Assembly: GCF_001612615.1 (NCBI RefSeq) | Contig: NZ_BDAU01000048.1 | Location: 1 to 64,000, forward strand | Source of the DNA: Nocardia amikacinitolerans NBRC 108937 | Lineage (GTDB): Bacteria; Actinomycetota; Actinomycetes; Mycobacteriales; Mycobacteriaceae | DNA length: 64,000 nt | Direction: 5' to 3' | Shown here: one piece after another, positions 26,569 to 36,294 of the stretch | Layout: each line of letters opens with the position of its first letter | Position numbering within the stretch: the stretch's first letter is position 1 | Notes under the pieces: generated by a model | The model's database searches: none | What the model saw: only the letters and a program-made list of their open reading frames with translations | What the model was told of the DNA's origin: nothing | Translations under genes and position numbers: made by a program

Positions 26569-27060
26569 CTATCGGTAGTTGACGAACTGCAGCGCGATAC
26601 CGAAATCCTCGCCCTTCAGCAGCGCGATCACGGCCTGCAAGTCGTCGCGCTTCTTGCTGCTCACCCGCAGCTCGTCGCCCTGGATCTGCGCCTTCACACC
26701 CTTCGGGCCCTCGTCCCGGATCTTCTTCGAGATCTTCTTCGCCTTCTCGGCATCGATGCCCTGCACCAGGCTGCCGGTGATCTTGTACGTCTTGCCGGAA
26801 GCCACCGGCTCGCCCGCGTCGAACGCCTTCAGCGAGATGTCCCTGCGGATCAACTTCTCCTTGAACACCTCGAGCGCGGCCTTCACCCGCTCCTCGGCCT
26901 CGGCCGTCAACACGATCTTGTCCTCACCGGACCACTCGATCTTCGCGCCCGTGCCGCGGAAGTCGTAGCGGGTGTTCAGCTCCTTCTCCGCCTGATGCAG
27001 AGCGTTGTCGACCTCCTGCCGGTCGACCTTGCTGACGACATCGAAAGACGAATCGGCCAC
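26569..27060 (-). CDS. yajQ: YajQ-family nucleotide-binding protein
   Basis: A 163-residue protein of the YajQ (DUF520) family: [20 protein letters not shown] at the N-terminus, [36 protein letters not shown] and [14 protein letters not shown] at the end. Members bind nucleotides, including cyclic di-GMP in some species. GTG at 27060 is the start, since conserved sequence begins at ADSSFDVV. Converges with htpX, 7 bp apart. Confidence 0.93.
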   Translation of the reverse strand: MADSSFDVVSKVDRQEVDNALHQAEKELNTRYDFRGTGAKIEWSGEDKIVLTAEAEERVKAALEVFKEKLIRRDISLKAFDAGEPVASGKTYKITGSLVQGIDAEKAKKISKKIRDEGPKGVKAQIQGDELRVSSKKRDDLQAVIALLKGEDFGIALQFVNYR

Positions 27061-27175
27061 ACTACGCTCCTGTTCCTGACGGTCCGACGGGCTCACTGCA
27101 CCGGTGCAACCGGCATCGTCAGTTCTACCCGGAAGCCCGACCGTAGTCCCGTCGCAGGGCCGTTGGCCAGCCGGT

Positions 27176-27206
27176 TTGCATTCGACACCGGGGTTCGTTG
27201 TATTCT
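27176..27206 (+). promoter_or_regulatory. Likely promoter of tRNA-Tyr
   Basis: TTGCAT (27176-27181) and TATTCT (27201-27206) are separated by 19 bp, and the tRNA begins 29 nt after the -10 box. The spacer is longer than ideal, so the -35 assignment is tentative. Confidence 0.4.
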
Positions 27207-27234
27207 GCTCTGCGCGCCGAGAAAGCGCACGTAA

Positions 27235-27317
27235 GGCAGGTTGCCCGAGCGGCCAATGGGAGCAGACTGTAAATCTGTCGGTGAAAGCCTACGTAGGTTC
27301 GAATCCTACACCTGCCA
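27235..27317 (+). tRNA. tRNA-Tyr (GTA)
   Basis: Acceptor GGCAGGT pairs with ACCTGCC, discriminator A. The anticodon loop CTGTAAA shows GTA (27269-27271) on the stem GCAGA/TCTGT. A long variable arm, as in class II tRNAs, precedes GTAGGTTCGAATCCTAC. CCA is not encoded. 83 nt. Confidence 0.95.
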
Positions 27318-27327
27318 CTCCACTCAC

Positions 27328-27368
27328 AAGCGAGCCCTACATGCAGAAAGCGCATGTAGGGCTCGCTT
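27328..27368 (+). terminator. Strong hairpin after tRNA-Tyr
   Basis: AAGCGAGCCCTACATGC (27328-27344) pairs perfectly over 17 bp with GCATGTAGGGCTCGCTT (27352-27368) around a 7-nt loop, 10 nt after the tRNA. Confidence 0.85.
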
Positions 27369-27968
27369 CGTATTGACTGTGGGGGTGCAACCCCCACACC
27401 CCGCCCGGCGGGGCTTCGCCCCCCGGGCCCCCCCTTGCAGTGGTTGCGTTTGTGGGGAAGTGCGGTTGGGGTCTTGGTTGGTTTTCGAGGTGGTTTCGTT
27501 GGTGCCGCCACGACGCACATGTCGATGATTCCCGCGCCTCGAATGTCTTTGATCGGCGATCTGTGAACCGTCCATCCGGGGAAGTGAAGATCACAAACTT
27601 TGAGCCGCCCAGGTCGGCCGTAACGGACGAGCGCGCGGCGAGCGCGTATCCGCGCGGAGTTCTACCTCTCTCGATCAGCTCTCGACGTCCTTCGATCGGT
27701 CGCTGACAACAGGTCGATTCGGCGCCCTGCGGCCTGTTCCTGCGAGCGCGATGCGTGGTGCTGGAGGGTAGGGCGGTCGGTGTCTCGAGCTCTTGCCGAG
27801 CGGTGTGGTGCGGGGTGGCGCGCCGAGGGCGATTTTCGGGTCTTTCGCGTGCGGTGAAAACTGGCTCTGACCTCGGAATTTGGAAGTGTGAGCGTTGGGT
27901 GTGTAATCTCGTTCAAGACTTCGCCGCCCCGGGGCCGAGAAGATGGGTCTCGGTGCGGAAGTAGTCAT
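27369..27968. other. 600-bp gene-free stretch between tRNA-Tyr and tRNA-Thr
   Basis: It starts with two nested G/C hairpins: TGGGGGT/ACCCCCA at about 27380-27396 and CCCCGCCCGGCGGGG with a following CCCCCCGGGC at about 27400-27430. The rest has no reading frame with plausible codon bias and no RNA that I recognise. Confidence 0.6.
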
Positions 27969-28041
27969 GCCCCCTTAGCTCAGTCGGCAGAGCGTTTCCA
28001 TGGTAAGGAAAAGGTCAACGGTTCGATTCCGTTAGGGGGCT
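27969..28041 (+). tRNA. tRNA-Thr (GGT)
   Basis: GCCCCCT pairs with AGGGGGC; D arm GCTCAGTCGGCAGAGC; anticodon GGT at 28002-28004 in TTTCCATGGTAAGGAAA; T arm AACGGTTCGATTCCGTT. 73 nt, CCA not encoded. 82 nt before tRNA-Met. Confidence 0.95.
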
Positions 28042-28123
28042 CGCCGGATTGCCGGTGGTGACCGACTCGGCATCGCACCCATGGTCGTGGGGCTGGGCTC
28101 GCACCACTGCAATGCGACGCCGT

Positions 28124-28199
28124 GGCGGTGTAGCTCAGTCGGTAGAGCAAACGACTCATAATCGTTGTGTCGCCGGTTCAAGTCCGGCCATCGCTACCA
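28124..28199 (+). tRNA. tRNA-Met (CAT), elongator type
   Basis: GGCGGTG pairs (with two G-U) with CATCGCT; D arm GCTCAGTCGGTAGAGC; anticodon CAT at 28157-28159 in ACGACTCATAATCGT; T arm GCCGGTTCAAGTCCGGC; CCA is encoded. The paired first acceptor position and lack of three G-C pairs in the anticodon stem argue against an initiator. rpmG starts 41 nt downstream. Confidence 0.93.
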
Positions 28200-28240
28200 A
28201 AACCGATTACGCCCATCAGGTACCGGAAAGAAGGAAAGTC

Positions 28241-28411
28241 GTGGCCGCGAAGTCCACCGATGTCCGGCCAAAGATCACCTTGGCCTGCGAGCAGTGCAAG
28301 CACCGCAACTACATCACCAAGAAGAACCGGCGCAACGACCCGGACCGGCTGGAGCTGAAGAAGTTCTGCCCGAACTGCGGCACGCACCGGGCGCACCGCG
28401 AATCCCGCTGA
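28241..28411 (+). CDS. rpmG: 50S ribosomal protein L33
   Basis: A 56-residue L33 of the zinc-binding (C+) form: CEQC (~16-19) and CPNC (~44-47) give the four ligands; [20 protein letters not shown] and [19 protein letters not shown] match the family. Start is GTG at 28241 with GAAGGA 6 nt upstream. Cotranscription with tRNA-Met just before it is likely. A hairpin terminator follows at 28489. Confidence 0.95.
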
Positions 28412-28488
28412 TCCCACCCACGCGTGAAACTGCCGCGTGAAGGGCAACCGGGACGCTGATCCCGGGATCTCGGAACCGTGAAGCTGTG

Positions 28489-28514
28489 CAGGGCCGGACA
28501 TCAGTCCGGCCCTG
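28489..28514 (+). terminator. Hairpin terminator after rpmG
   Basis: CAGGGCCGGAC (28489-28499) pairs perfectly with GTCCGGCCCTG (28504-28514) around ATCA; it separates rpmG from hadAB. Confidence 0.75.
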
Positions 28515-28580
28515 AGCGCTTTCTACGGGTCGGGTGCGGTGGTGAACGCTCGCCGACCCCGGGGTGCGGGGTCAGATAGG

Positions 28581-28586
28581 TACATT
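28581..28586 (+). promoter_or_regulatory. -10 box of hadAB, leaderless start
   Basis: TACATT ends six nt before the GTG start at 28593, and the intervening CCTCCC is not a ribosome-binding site. This predicts a transcript that begins at or beside the start codon. Confidence 0.5.
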
Positions 28587-28592
28587 CCTCCC

Positions 28593-29666
28593 GTGACAAT
28601 CAACACCGGTACAGAAGAAGCGGTCCAGGCGAGCGAGGCGGACCTCGACCCCGCCGCCCACGCCGCGGCGATGGTCGGTCACCACTACCGCGTCGACGAC
28701 TACTACGAGGTCGGCCGCGAGAAGGTCCGCGAATATGCCCGCGCCGTGCAGGACTACCACCCGGTGCACTGGGACGAGGACGTCGCCGCCGAATACGGCT
28801 ACGACGGCCTCCTCGCGCCCCTCACCTTCATCTCCCTGGTCGGCATTCTGGCCCAGCGCAAGCTCTTCGAGCGGATCGTCACCGGCTACGACCTCAGCCA
28901 GATCATGCAGACCGACCAGATCCTGGAATTCCACCGGCCCATCCGGGTCGGCGACCAGCTGACCTGCGACGTCTACCTGCACTCCTTCCGGCAGGCGTTC
29001 GGCGGCGACATCATCGTCACCAAGAACATCGTCACCGCGCAGAACGACGAACTGGTGCTCACCACCTACACCACGCTCGTCGGCCGCAGCGGCGCCGACA
29101 TCGACCCCAACCTCACCGGCGCCGTCCGCAACGTGCTCATGCACGGCATCGGCGAGGAAGCGCCGGACCACCACCCACGCACCGCGGCCAAGAGCCAGCA
29201 GCCCGCCCCGATCACCGTCATCCCTGAGGTCGCGCCGAGCAAGCACGCGATCAATTTCGAGGACGTCTCCGTCGGCGACGAACTGCCCACCCGCATCGTC
29301 CGCCTCACCCGCGGCGACCTGGTCAACTACGCGGGCGTCTCGGGCGACGCGAACCCCATCCACTGGAGCGACGACGTGGTCAAGCTCGTCGGCCTGGACA
29401 ACGTGGTCGCGCACGGCATGCTCACGATGGGCCTCGGCGGCGGTTTCGTCACCTCCTGGCTCGGCGATCCCGGCGCGGTCAAGGAATACAACGTCCGCTT
29501 CACCAGCCCGGTCTACGTCGGCGCCGACGAAGCGGCCGAAATCGAGTACACGGGTAAGGTGAAGTCCGTGGATCCGGAGACGCGGACCGCGGTCGTCGCC
29601 ATCGTGGCGAAGTCGGCGGGCAAGAAGATCTTCGGCCGCGCGACGGCCACCGTGCAACTGGCCTGA
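28593..29666 (+). CDS. hadAB: Fused (3R)-hydroxyacyl-ACP dehydratase HadA-HadB
   Basis: One 357-residue chain carries both FAS-II dehydratase subunits that lengthen mycolic-acid precursors. Residues ~28-165 are HadA (HHYRVDDYYEVGREKVREYA; LLAPLTFISLVG), ~166-225 a linker, ~226-357 HadB (HAINFEDVSVGDELPTRIVR; catalytic Asp252 and His257 in SGDANPIHW). The HadA half also has a D-x4-H dyad, Asp54 and His59 in VQDYHPVHWDED; the M. tuberculosis HadA I recall lacks it. The position equivalent to HadA Cys61 is Ser81. No hadC follows. GTG start at 28593 is leaderless-type. Confidence 0.92.
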   Translation: MTINTGTEEAVQASEADLDPAAHAAAMVGHHYRVDDYYEVGREKVREYARAVQDYHPVHWDEDVAAEYGYDGLLAPLTFISLVGILAQRKLFERIVTGYDLSQIMQTDQILEFHRPIRVGDQLTCDVYLHSFRQAFGGDIIVTKNIVTAQNDELVLTTYTTLVGRSGADIDPNLTGAVRNVLMHGIGEEAPDHHPRTAAKSQQPAPITVIPEVAPSKHAINFEDVSVGDELPTRIVRLTRGDLVNYAGVSGDANPIHWSDDVVKLVGLDNVVAHGMLTMGLGGGFVTSWLGDPGAVKEYNVRFTSPVYVGADEAAEIEYTGKVKSVDPETRTAVVAIVAKSAGKKIFGRATATVQLA

Positions 29667-29685
29667 CCTGGTCGATCGACCCTGA

Positions 29686-29716
29686 TTGGCTATTGGCCTA
29701 GGCGGTAACGTACACT
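29686..29716 (+). promoter_or_regulatory. Likely promoter of tRNA-Trp-secE-nusG
   Basis: TTGGCT (29686-29691) and TACACT (29711-29716), 19 bp apart, lie 190 nt before tRNA-Trp. An ACCAGCC/GGCTGGT stem (29734-29766) follows in the leader. Confidence 0.35.
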
Positions 29717-29905
29717 CAGGTTCTCTGGGGTTCACCAGCCGCTGCGCGCTGCTCTGTGGGGCTGGTTCCAGGCGGTCCGGAGGACGATCTCCGAAGGACT
29801 GCCCATGGGAGCCGGCAACCGCCGAAGCAGCGCGCGTGTTGTGTGGACCGGAGTGACAACTGAATACAGACAATGGTCGGACATCGAGTTCCACCGTCCG
29901 ACCAA

Positions 29906-29978
<73 letters not shown>

Positions 29979-30009
29979 CCCTTAAGCCAGCGACGGAGAG
30001 AGGATCGAC

Positions 30010-31294
<1,285 letters not shown>

Positions 31295-31300
31295 TCCCAC

Positions 31301-31338
31301 CTCCGCCCTCGCCCCGGCCGCCGGGACCGAGGGCGGAG
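31301..31338 (+). terminator. Hairpin between nusG and rplK
   Basis: CTCCGCCCTCG (31301-31311) pairs perfectly with CGAGGGCGGAG (31328-31338), with a smaller CCCGG/CCGGG stem in the loop. It begins 7 nt after the nusG stop and should reduce read-through into rplK. Confidence 0.7.
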
Positions 31339-31544
31339 TGCGTCCGACCGGTTGGGCGCGGGGCCGGGCAACCGGCCCACTCGAAGGACGAGGGCACGCC
31401 CCCCGGTAAGGTGTATGGGTTCGTGCGCGGATCCGAACAGCGTCAGCCGGATTCGTTCGCGAGCGCCGGGCCGCGTGCCCGGCTGCGGGCAGCGCCCGCG
31501 ACAGGCTTACGGCAACCGTAAGGACCCGAAACCAAGGAAGAAAG

Positions 31545-31979
31545 ATGCCCCCCAAGAAGAAGAAGCTCGCCGGGATCATCAAGCTGCAGATCCAGGCCGG
31601 CCAGGCGAACCCGGCTCCGCCGGTTGGTCCCGCCCTCGGTCAGCACGGCGTCAACATCATGGAGTTCTGCAAGGCGTACAACGCGGCGACCGAGTCGCAG
31701 CGTGGCAACGTCATCCCGGTCGAGATCTCCGTTTACGAAGACCGGTCCTTCGACTTCAAGCTGAAGACCCCGCCCGCCGCCAAGCTGCTGCTCAAGGCCG
31801 CAGGCGTGCAGAAGGGCTCGGCCGAGCCGCACCGCACCAAGGTCGCCAAGGTGACCATGGACCAGGTTCGCGAGATCGCCAAGACCAAGATGGAAGATCT
31901 CAACGCCAACGACCTGGACCAGGCGGCGAAGATCATCGCGGGCACCGCGCGCTCGATGGGTATCACCGTCGAAGCCTGA
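31545..31979 (+). CDS. rplK: 50S ribosomal protein L11
   Basis: A 144-residue protein of the GTPase-associated centre. [40 protein letters not shown] and the C-terminal 23S-binding domain with [20 protein letters not shown] are complete. GGAAGAAAG 1-8 nt before the ATG is the binding site. rplA follows 73 bp later; the pair is the usual L11 operon. Confidence 0.97.
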   Translation: MPPKKKKLAGIIKLQIQAGQANPAPPVGPALGQHGVNIMEFCKAYNAATESQRGNVIPVEISVYEDRSFDFKLKTPPAAKLLLKAAGVQKGSAEPHRTKVAKVTMDQVREIAKTKMEDLNANDLDQAAKIIAGTARSMGITVEA

Positions 31980-32052
31980 GCCGGAACTCGGTGGGAGGGT
32001 CGGCCAGACCCGGAAACCACTTCTGAACCAAGAACTTTAAGGACAGAGAATC

Positions 32053-32766
32053 ATGGCAAAGCGAAGCAAGGCGTATCTCGCCGCGGCCGAGAAGGTCGAT
32101 CGCACCAAGCTGTACTCCCCGCTGGCCGCCGCGCGCCTGGCGAAGGAGACCGCGACCACCAAGACCGACGCGACCGTCGAGGTCGCCGTCCGTCTCGGCG
32201 TCGACCCCCGCAAGGCCGACCAGATGGTCCGCGGCACCGTCAACCTGCCGCACGGCACCGGTAAGACCGCCCGCGTCATCGTGTTCGCGGCCGGTGAGAA
32301 GGCCGCCGAGGCCGAGGCCGCCGGCGCTGACGCCGTCGGCGCCGAGGACTTGATCGAGCGGATCCAGGGCGGCTGGCTGGACTTCGACGCCGCGATCGCC
32401 ACCCCGGACCAGATGGCCAAGGTCGGCCGTATCGCGCGTGTCCTCGGCCCGCGCGGTCTGATGCCGAACCCGAAGACGGGCACGGTCACCACCGACGTGA
32501 CCAAGGCCGTCAACGACATCAAGGGCGGCAAGATCAACTTCCGCGTCGACAAGCAGGCCAACCTGCACTTCGTGATCGGCAAGGCCTCCTTCGAAGAGGC
32601 CAAGCTGGTGGAGAACTACGGCGCCGCGCTGGACGAGATCCTGCGTGCCAAGCCGTCGACCGCCAAGGGCCGCTACGTCAAGAAGGTGACGGTCTCGACG
32701 AACACCGGACCGGGCATCCCGGTGGACCCGAACCGCACCCGCAACCTCCTCGAAGAGGACGCGTAA
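32053..32766 (+). CDS. rplA: 50S ribosomal protein L1
   Basis: A 237-residue L1, complete: [59 protein letters not shown] and the end [21 protein letters not shown]1 forms the E-site stalk and in many bacteria represses its own operon. A strong terminator follows, so rplJ-rplL is a separate transcript. Confidence 0.97.
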   Translation: MAKRSKAYLAAAEKVDRTKLYSPLAAARLAKETATTKTDATVEVAVRLGVDPRKADQMVRGTVNLPHGTGKTARVIVFAAGEKAAEAEAAGADAVGAEDLIERIQGGWLDFDAAIATPDQMAKVGRIARVLGPRGLMPNPKTGTVTTDVTKAVNDIKGGKINFRVDKQANLHFVIGKASFEEAKLVENYGAALDEILRAKPSTAKGRYVKKVTVSTNTGPGIPVDPNRTRNLLEEDA

Positions 32767-32795
32767 GCAGCACCGAGGTCTCCTGACCTCACCAC

Positions 32796-32835
32796 CGCCG
32801 AGGGCGGGAACGCAATCGCGTTCCCGCCCTCGGCG
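32796..32835 (+). terminator. Strong terminator after rplA
   Basis: CGCCGAGGGCGGGAACGC (32796-32813) pairs perfectly over 18 bp with GCGTTCCCGCCCTCGGCG (32818-32835) around AATC. Confidence 0.9.
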
Positions 32836-32963
32836 CATTCTTCGGCCTGTCCGCGGGTAGCGGGCCCCCTGTTCGGGTATCGGATTGAGAGCAATGCGGA
32901 CATCTATCTGGCTGCCGGACTGATATCGCGCTACGCTTATTGCGGATATGAGGAGGCCCTTTC

Positions 32964-33170
32964 ATGGCGAAGACCAGCGTAGACGTAGATATGGCGAAGT
33001 TGGATCGTGCCAAGGAAATCCTCGGCACCGAGACACTTCGCGACACCATTGATGCCGCTTTTCGCGAGGTGATTCGGATCGACTCGGTCCGCAAATTGGT
33101 TGGCCTCGCCGAAGACGGTGCCTTCGCGGCGCTGCTGGAGCCGGACGCCGAGGATCGCCTGTGGGGGTGA
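32964..33170 (+). CDS. VapB-type ribbon-helix-helix antitoxin
   Basis: A 68-residue protein: MAKTSVDVDMAKLDRAKEIL is the ribbon plus first helix, TETLRDTIDAAFREVIRID the second; the acidic tail LLEPDAEDRLWG would wrap the toxin. GAGGAGG lies about 8 nt before the ATG. Its stop overlaps the toxin start. The pair lies between the L11/L1 and L10/L12 genes, a site not occupied by such a module in the M. tuberculosis order I know. Confidence 0.88.
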   Translation: MAKTSVDVDMAKLDRAKEILGTETLRDTIDAAFREVIRIDSVRKLVGLAEDGAFAALLEPDAEDRLWG

Positions 33171-33580
33171 CGCGGTACCTCGCCGACAAGAGCGCACTGG
33201 CGCGACTGCATCTCGCCCCCGTCCGAGATGTGTTGGTCCCCTTGATGGATCGTGCCCTGGTGCATATCTGCGGAGTCACCGAGTTGGAGATGTTGTACTC
33301 GGCGCGCAACGCTGATGACCGAGCCCGTATCCGGGGAGTCCTGCACGAATCACTCGAATGGGTGGAAACTCCCGAGGACCTCTGGACGCAGGCGTCGGAC
33401 TTACAGTCGCTGCTGACGGACAAAGCTCAACACCGGTCCGCCTCGATCGCCGACCTCGTCGTCGCGGTGACCGCGGAGACCCATCGGCTGACGGTGCTGC
33501 ACTACGACAACGACTTCGACACCATCGCGTCTCATACGGGGCAGCCGACATCCTGGGTTGTCCCTGCTGGATCGGTGTGA
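33161..33580 (+). CDS. PIN-domain ribonuclease toxin, VapC type
   Basis: A PIN-domain protein of 137-139 residues. Numbered from the GTG at 33167 (GTGA overlap with the antitoxin stop), the acidic residues are Asp7 in YLADKSALARL, Glu39/Glu41 in GVTELEML, Asp96 in SIADLVVAVTAE and Asp114/Asp116 in LHYDNDFDTI, a complete metal site. An in-frame GTG at 33161 would add two residues. VapC toxins cleave tRNA or rRNA; the RNA target here is unknown. Confidence 0.9.
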   Translation: MGVTRYLADKSALARLHLAPVRDVLVPLMDRALVHICGVTELEMLYSARNADDRARIRGVLHESLEWVETPEDLWTQASDLQSLLTDKAQHRSASIADLVVAVTAETHRLTVLHYDNDFDTIASHTGQPTSWVVPAGSV

Positions 33581-33612
33581 CGGCCGGCTGCAGCGTCGAG
33601 TGCAACCGGCCG
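33581..33612. terminator. Bidirectional terminator between vapC-type gene and MFS gene
   Basis: CGGCCGGCTGCA (33581-33592) pairs with TGCAACCGGCCG (33601-33612) with one mismatch, between two convergent stop codons. Confidence 0.65.
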
Positions 33613-33630
33613 CCGTTGTGCGGACCGAGC

Positions 33631-35253
33631 CTATTCCCGCTCGCCGTCCGCCGGTTCAGCGGGTTTGCGCCAGCCCAGCAGGACCGACTCTCCGCTCTGC
33701 GCACCCCAGGGCAGGAAGATCGCGACGAGTAGCGCGCAGACCACGACGGCGCCCGCTGCGACGAGGGAGGCCGCGTGCGAACCCTGGAGGGCGGCGGTTT
33801 TCATTGCGGTGATGAGGTTTTCGCGCTGGGCTTCGAGGAACGCGGGGAGTTCCTGTTTGCGGAGTTCCAGCACGCTGAGCGGGCTGGCCGCGACCAGGCT
33901 CTTCTGGTCCTCGTTCATCAGGGTGCTCGGCACGCGGACGAGCAGCGGTTCGACCCGGGTCGTGTAGTAGGAGGCCACGATCGAGCCGAGGACGGCGACG
34001 CCGAGGGTGCCGCCGATCTCGCGGGTGGTGTCGTTCACCGCCGAACCCGCGCCCGCCTCGTTCAATGGCAGTGAGCCCATGATGGATTCGGTGGCCGGGC
34101 CCTGGACGATGGCCAAGCCGAGCGCCATCGACACCATCGAGGGCAGCACATCGGTGACGTAGCCGCTGTCCACCGTGACCTGGCCGCCCAGGTAGAGGCC
34201 CAATCCGGTGAGCAGCAGGCCGAAGACGATCACCGGCGTCGTGCCCCAGCGTTGCGCGAGCAACGTCGCGACGGGCGCGCCGATGGCGACCGAGAACGCG
34301 AACGGCAATGATGCGATGCCGAATTCGAGCGGCGTGTACTCGCGCACCCCTTGGAAATATTGGGTGATCAGGAACAGAAAGCCGAACATCGAGAAATAGC
34401 CGACGGCAATCGACAACGCGGGCATCGAAAAACGCCGATTGCGGAACAAACGCATATCCAGAATCGGTGCCGCAGTGCGTAATTCCCACGCGATGAACGC
34501 GGCGAGCAGCGCGACGCCGAGCGCGCCGGCGGTCAACGTGGTGACCGACAGCCAGCCGTAGTGCGGCGCCTCGATGATGGACCAGACGAGCAACGTGATG
34601 CCCGCGATGGACAGCGCGATGCCGGGCAGATCCAGCCTGCCGACGTGCGCGGACCGCGATTCGGGCACCCACAGCAGCGTGGCGACCAGCGCGACCAGCG
34701 CGACCGGCACGTTGATCCAGAAGACCGAGTGCCAGCTGAAGTGCTCGAGCAGCCAACCGCCGGAGATCGGGCCGATGGCGATCGCGAAGCCCGCCATGGC
34801 CGTCCACGCCGCGATGGCCAGCGCGCGTTCGCGCCGGTCGGTGAAGATGTTGATGATCAGGGCGAGGGTGGCGGGGAAGACGGCCGCGGCGAACACGCCC
34901 ATGGCCGCGCGGGCCGTGATGACCGCGCCCATCGAATCCGACAGTGCGCCACCGACAGACATGACGGCGACGCCGACCAGGCCGATTGCCATCACCCTGC
35001 GGCGTCCGTAGCGGTCGCCGAGGTTGCCGAAGGCCAGCAACAGTCCGGCGAAGGTCAGGGTGTACGCGTCGACGACCCATTGCAGGCCGCTGACACCGGT
35101 GGCCAGCTCGACACCGATCGAGGGGAGGGCCACGTTGACGATGGTGTTGTCGAGGACGACCAGCAGTTCGGCGAGGCAGATGACTGCCAGGGCGAGAAAG
35201 CGCTGGTTGCGTCGTTCCAGCAACACCGGTGGATCGACTATGGAGGTTGCCAT
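33631..35253 (-). CDS. DHA2-family MFS drug transporter
   Basis: A 540-residue transporter with 14 predicted transmembrane segments. DHA2 landmarks: VLDNTIVNVALPSIGVEL in TM1, the loop GNLGDRYGRRRVM, motif C in AIGPISGGWLLEHFSWHSVF and WINVPVALVA. The late QGPATESIMGSLPLNEAGAG SAVNDTTREIGGTLG region is typical of EmrB/QacA-like exporters. Substrate cannot be read. A palindrome CAGATATCTG (35269-35278) lies 16 bp upstream of its ATG. Confidence 0.92.
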   Translation of the reverse strand: MATSIVDPPVLLERRNQRFLALAVICLAELLVVLDNTIVNVALPSIGVELATGVSGLQWVVDAYTLTFAGLLLAFGNLGDRYGRRRVMAIGLVGVAVMSVGGALSDSMGAVITARAAMGVFAAAVFPATLALIINIFTDRRERALAIAAWTAMAGFAIAIGPISGGWLLEHFSWHSVFWINVPVALVALVATLLWVPESRSAHVGRLDLPGIALSIAGITLLVWSIIEAPHYGWLSVTTLTAGALGVALLAAFIAWELRTAAPILDMRLFRNRRFSMPALSIAVGYFSMFGFLFLITQYFQGVREYTPLEFGIASLPFAFSVAIGAPVATLLAQRWGTTPVIVFGLLLTGLGLYLGGQVTVDSGYVTDVLPSMVSMALGLAIVQGPATESIMGSLPLNEAGAGSAVNDTTREIGGTLGVAVLGSIVASYYTTRVEPLLVRVPSTLMNEDQKSLVAASPLSVLELRKQELPAFLEAQRENLITAMKTAALQGSHAASLVAAGAVVVCALLVAIFLPWGAQSGESVLLGWRKPAEPADGERE

Positions 35254-35268
35254 AGTTCAGCAGCCAAT

Positions 35269-35278
35269 CAGATATCTG
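35269..35278. promoter_or_regulatory. Short palindrome upstream of the MFS gene
   Basis: CAGATATCTG is self-complementary and lies 16-25 nt before the ATG at 35253. It may be part of a regulator site or the -10 region; no dedicated regulator gene is adjacent. Confidence 0.3.
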
Positions 35279-35395
35279 TCACTCTTGGTAACACTTGTTG
35301 CTCGCGATATCCGACACATCGGCCGTGAAAAGTGACGTGCGGCACAACAACTCGATCGCCGAAGGGTCCCGATTTGCACCGAGTCGGGGGCCGTT

Positions 35396-35425
35396 TTGGC
35401 AGATGAGGGGGACGCCAGGTACTGT
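35396..35425 (+). promoter_or_regulatory. Likely rplJ promoter
   Basis: TTGGCA (35396-35401), 18-bp spacer, TACTGT (35420-35425). It gives a leader of about 270 nt before rplJ, within the 447-bp gene-free gap between the MFS gene and rplJ. Confidence 0.5.
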
Positions 35426-35601
35426 GGGCGTCAGTTATCGACGAGTTCGATCGCTACCCAATCCGTTCTACCGAAGACCGTTGGTCGCCGATCCCGCATG
35501 GGTTCGGTCGAAGGTCCGGCGACATTGCCGGCGGCCCACGCAGGGAGAACCGAGGCTGGGAGTCGATTCGAGTCCTGTGACTCGTGTTGATCTTTCCTTC
35601 G

Positions 35602-35629
35602 CGCCCCGGAACGCCTTGCGTCCGGGGCG
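35602..35629 (+). promoter_or_regulatory. L10-operon leader hairpin, attenuator-like
   Basis: CGCCCCGGA (35602-35610) pairs perfectly with TCCGGGGCG (35621-35629), followed by TTCGTTTTGT. GAACGC inside the hairpin can instead pair with GCGTTC (35626-35631), so two folds compete. L10 leaders of this type are bound by L10-L12 for autoregulation; that role is inferred here. Confidence 0.5.
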
Positions 35630-35700
35630 TTCGTTTTGTCGCCGGGCTCTCGGATCGGTAGTTCGTGTACACGAACCGACATCCAGAGAGGAGGCGAAGT

Positions 35701-36234
35701 ATGGCAAAGGCTGAGAAGGTCACCGCGGTCGAGGAGATCGCGGAACAGTTCCGGAACTCGACGGCCACCGTTGTCACGGAATACCGTGGCCTGTCGGTCG
35801 GCAAGCTCACCGAACTGCGGCGTGCGCTCGGCGCGGAGGCCACGTACTCCGTCGCCAAGAACACCCTGGTCAAACGCGCCGCCGCCGAGGCGGGCGTGGA
35901 GGGCCTCGACGACTTGTTCGTGGGACCGACCGCCATCACCTTCATCCAGGGTGAGCCGGTCAACGCGGCCAAGGCGCTCAAGACCTTCGCCAAGGACAAC
36001 AAGGCGCTCATCATCAAGGGCGGCTACATGGACGGCGCCGCGCTGTCCGTCGCCGAGGTCGAGAAGATCGCCGACCTGGAGACCCGCGAGGTCCTGCTTG
36101 CCAAGCTGGCCGGCGCCCTCAAGGGCAACCTCGCCAAGGCCGCGGGCCTCTTCAACGCTCCCGCTTCGCAGGTGGCCCGCCTGGCCGCCGCGCTGGAGGA
36201 GAAGAAGCGCGCCGAAGGCGGAGCCGCCGAGTAA
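35701..36234 (+). CDS. rplJ: 50S ribosomal protein L10
   Basis: A 177-residue L10: [57 protein letters not shown] and the C-terminal helix [17 protein letters not shown] that carries L12 dimers. The ATG at 35701 is chosen because AGGAGG lies 7 nt upstream; the open frame extends 12 codons further without support. rplL follows 60 bp later. Confidence 0.97.
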   Translation: MAKAEKVTAVEEIAEQFRNSTATVVTEYRGLSVGKLTELRRALGAEATYSVAKNTLVKRAAAEAGVEGLDDLFVGPTAITFIQGEPVNAAKALKTFAKDNKALIIKGGYMDGAALSVAEVEKIADLETREVLLAKLAGALKGNLAKAAGLFNAPASQVARLAAALEEKKRAEGGAAE

Positions 36235-36294
36235 TTCCCCCTGTGCGCGGGCGGAACGCCCCCACGGACACCAACTACCGAAAGGAAAACAACA

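Noticed and set aside
27440-27960. Small protein genes between tRNA-Tyr and tRNA-Thr
   Set aside because: Frames of 60-90 codons exist on both strands, but none has a ribosome-binding site, codon bias or a recognisable sequence.
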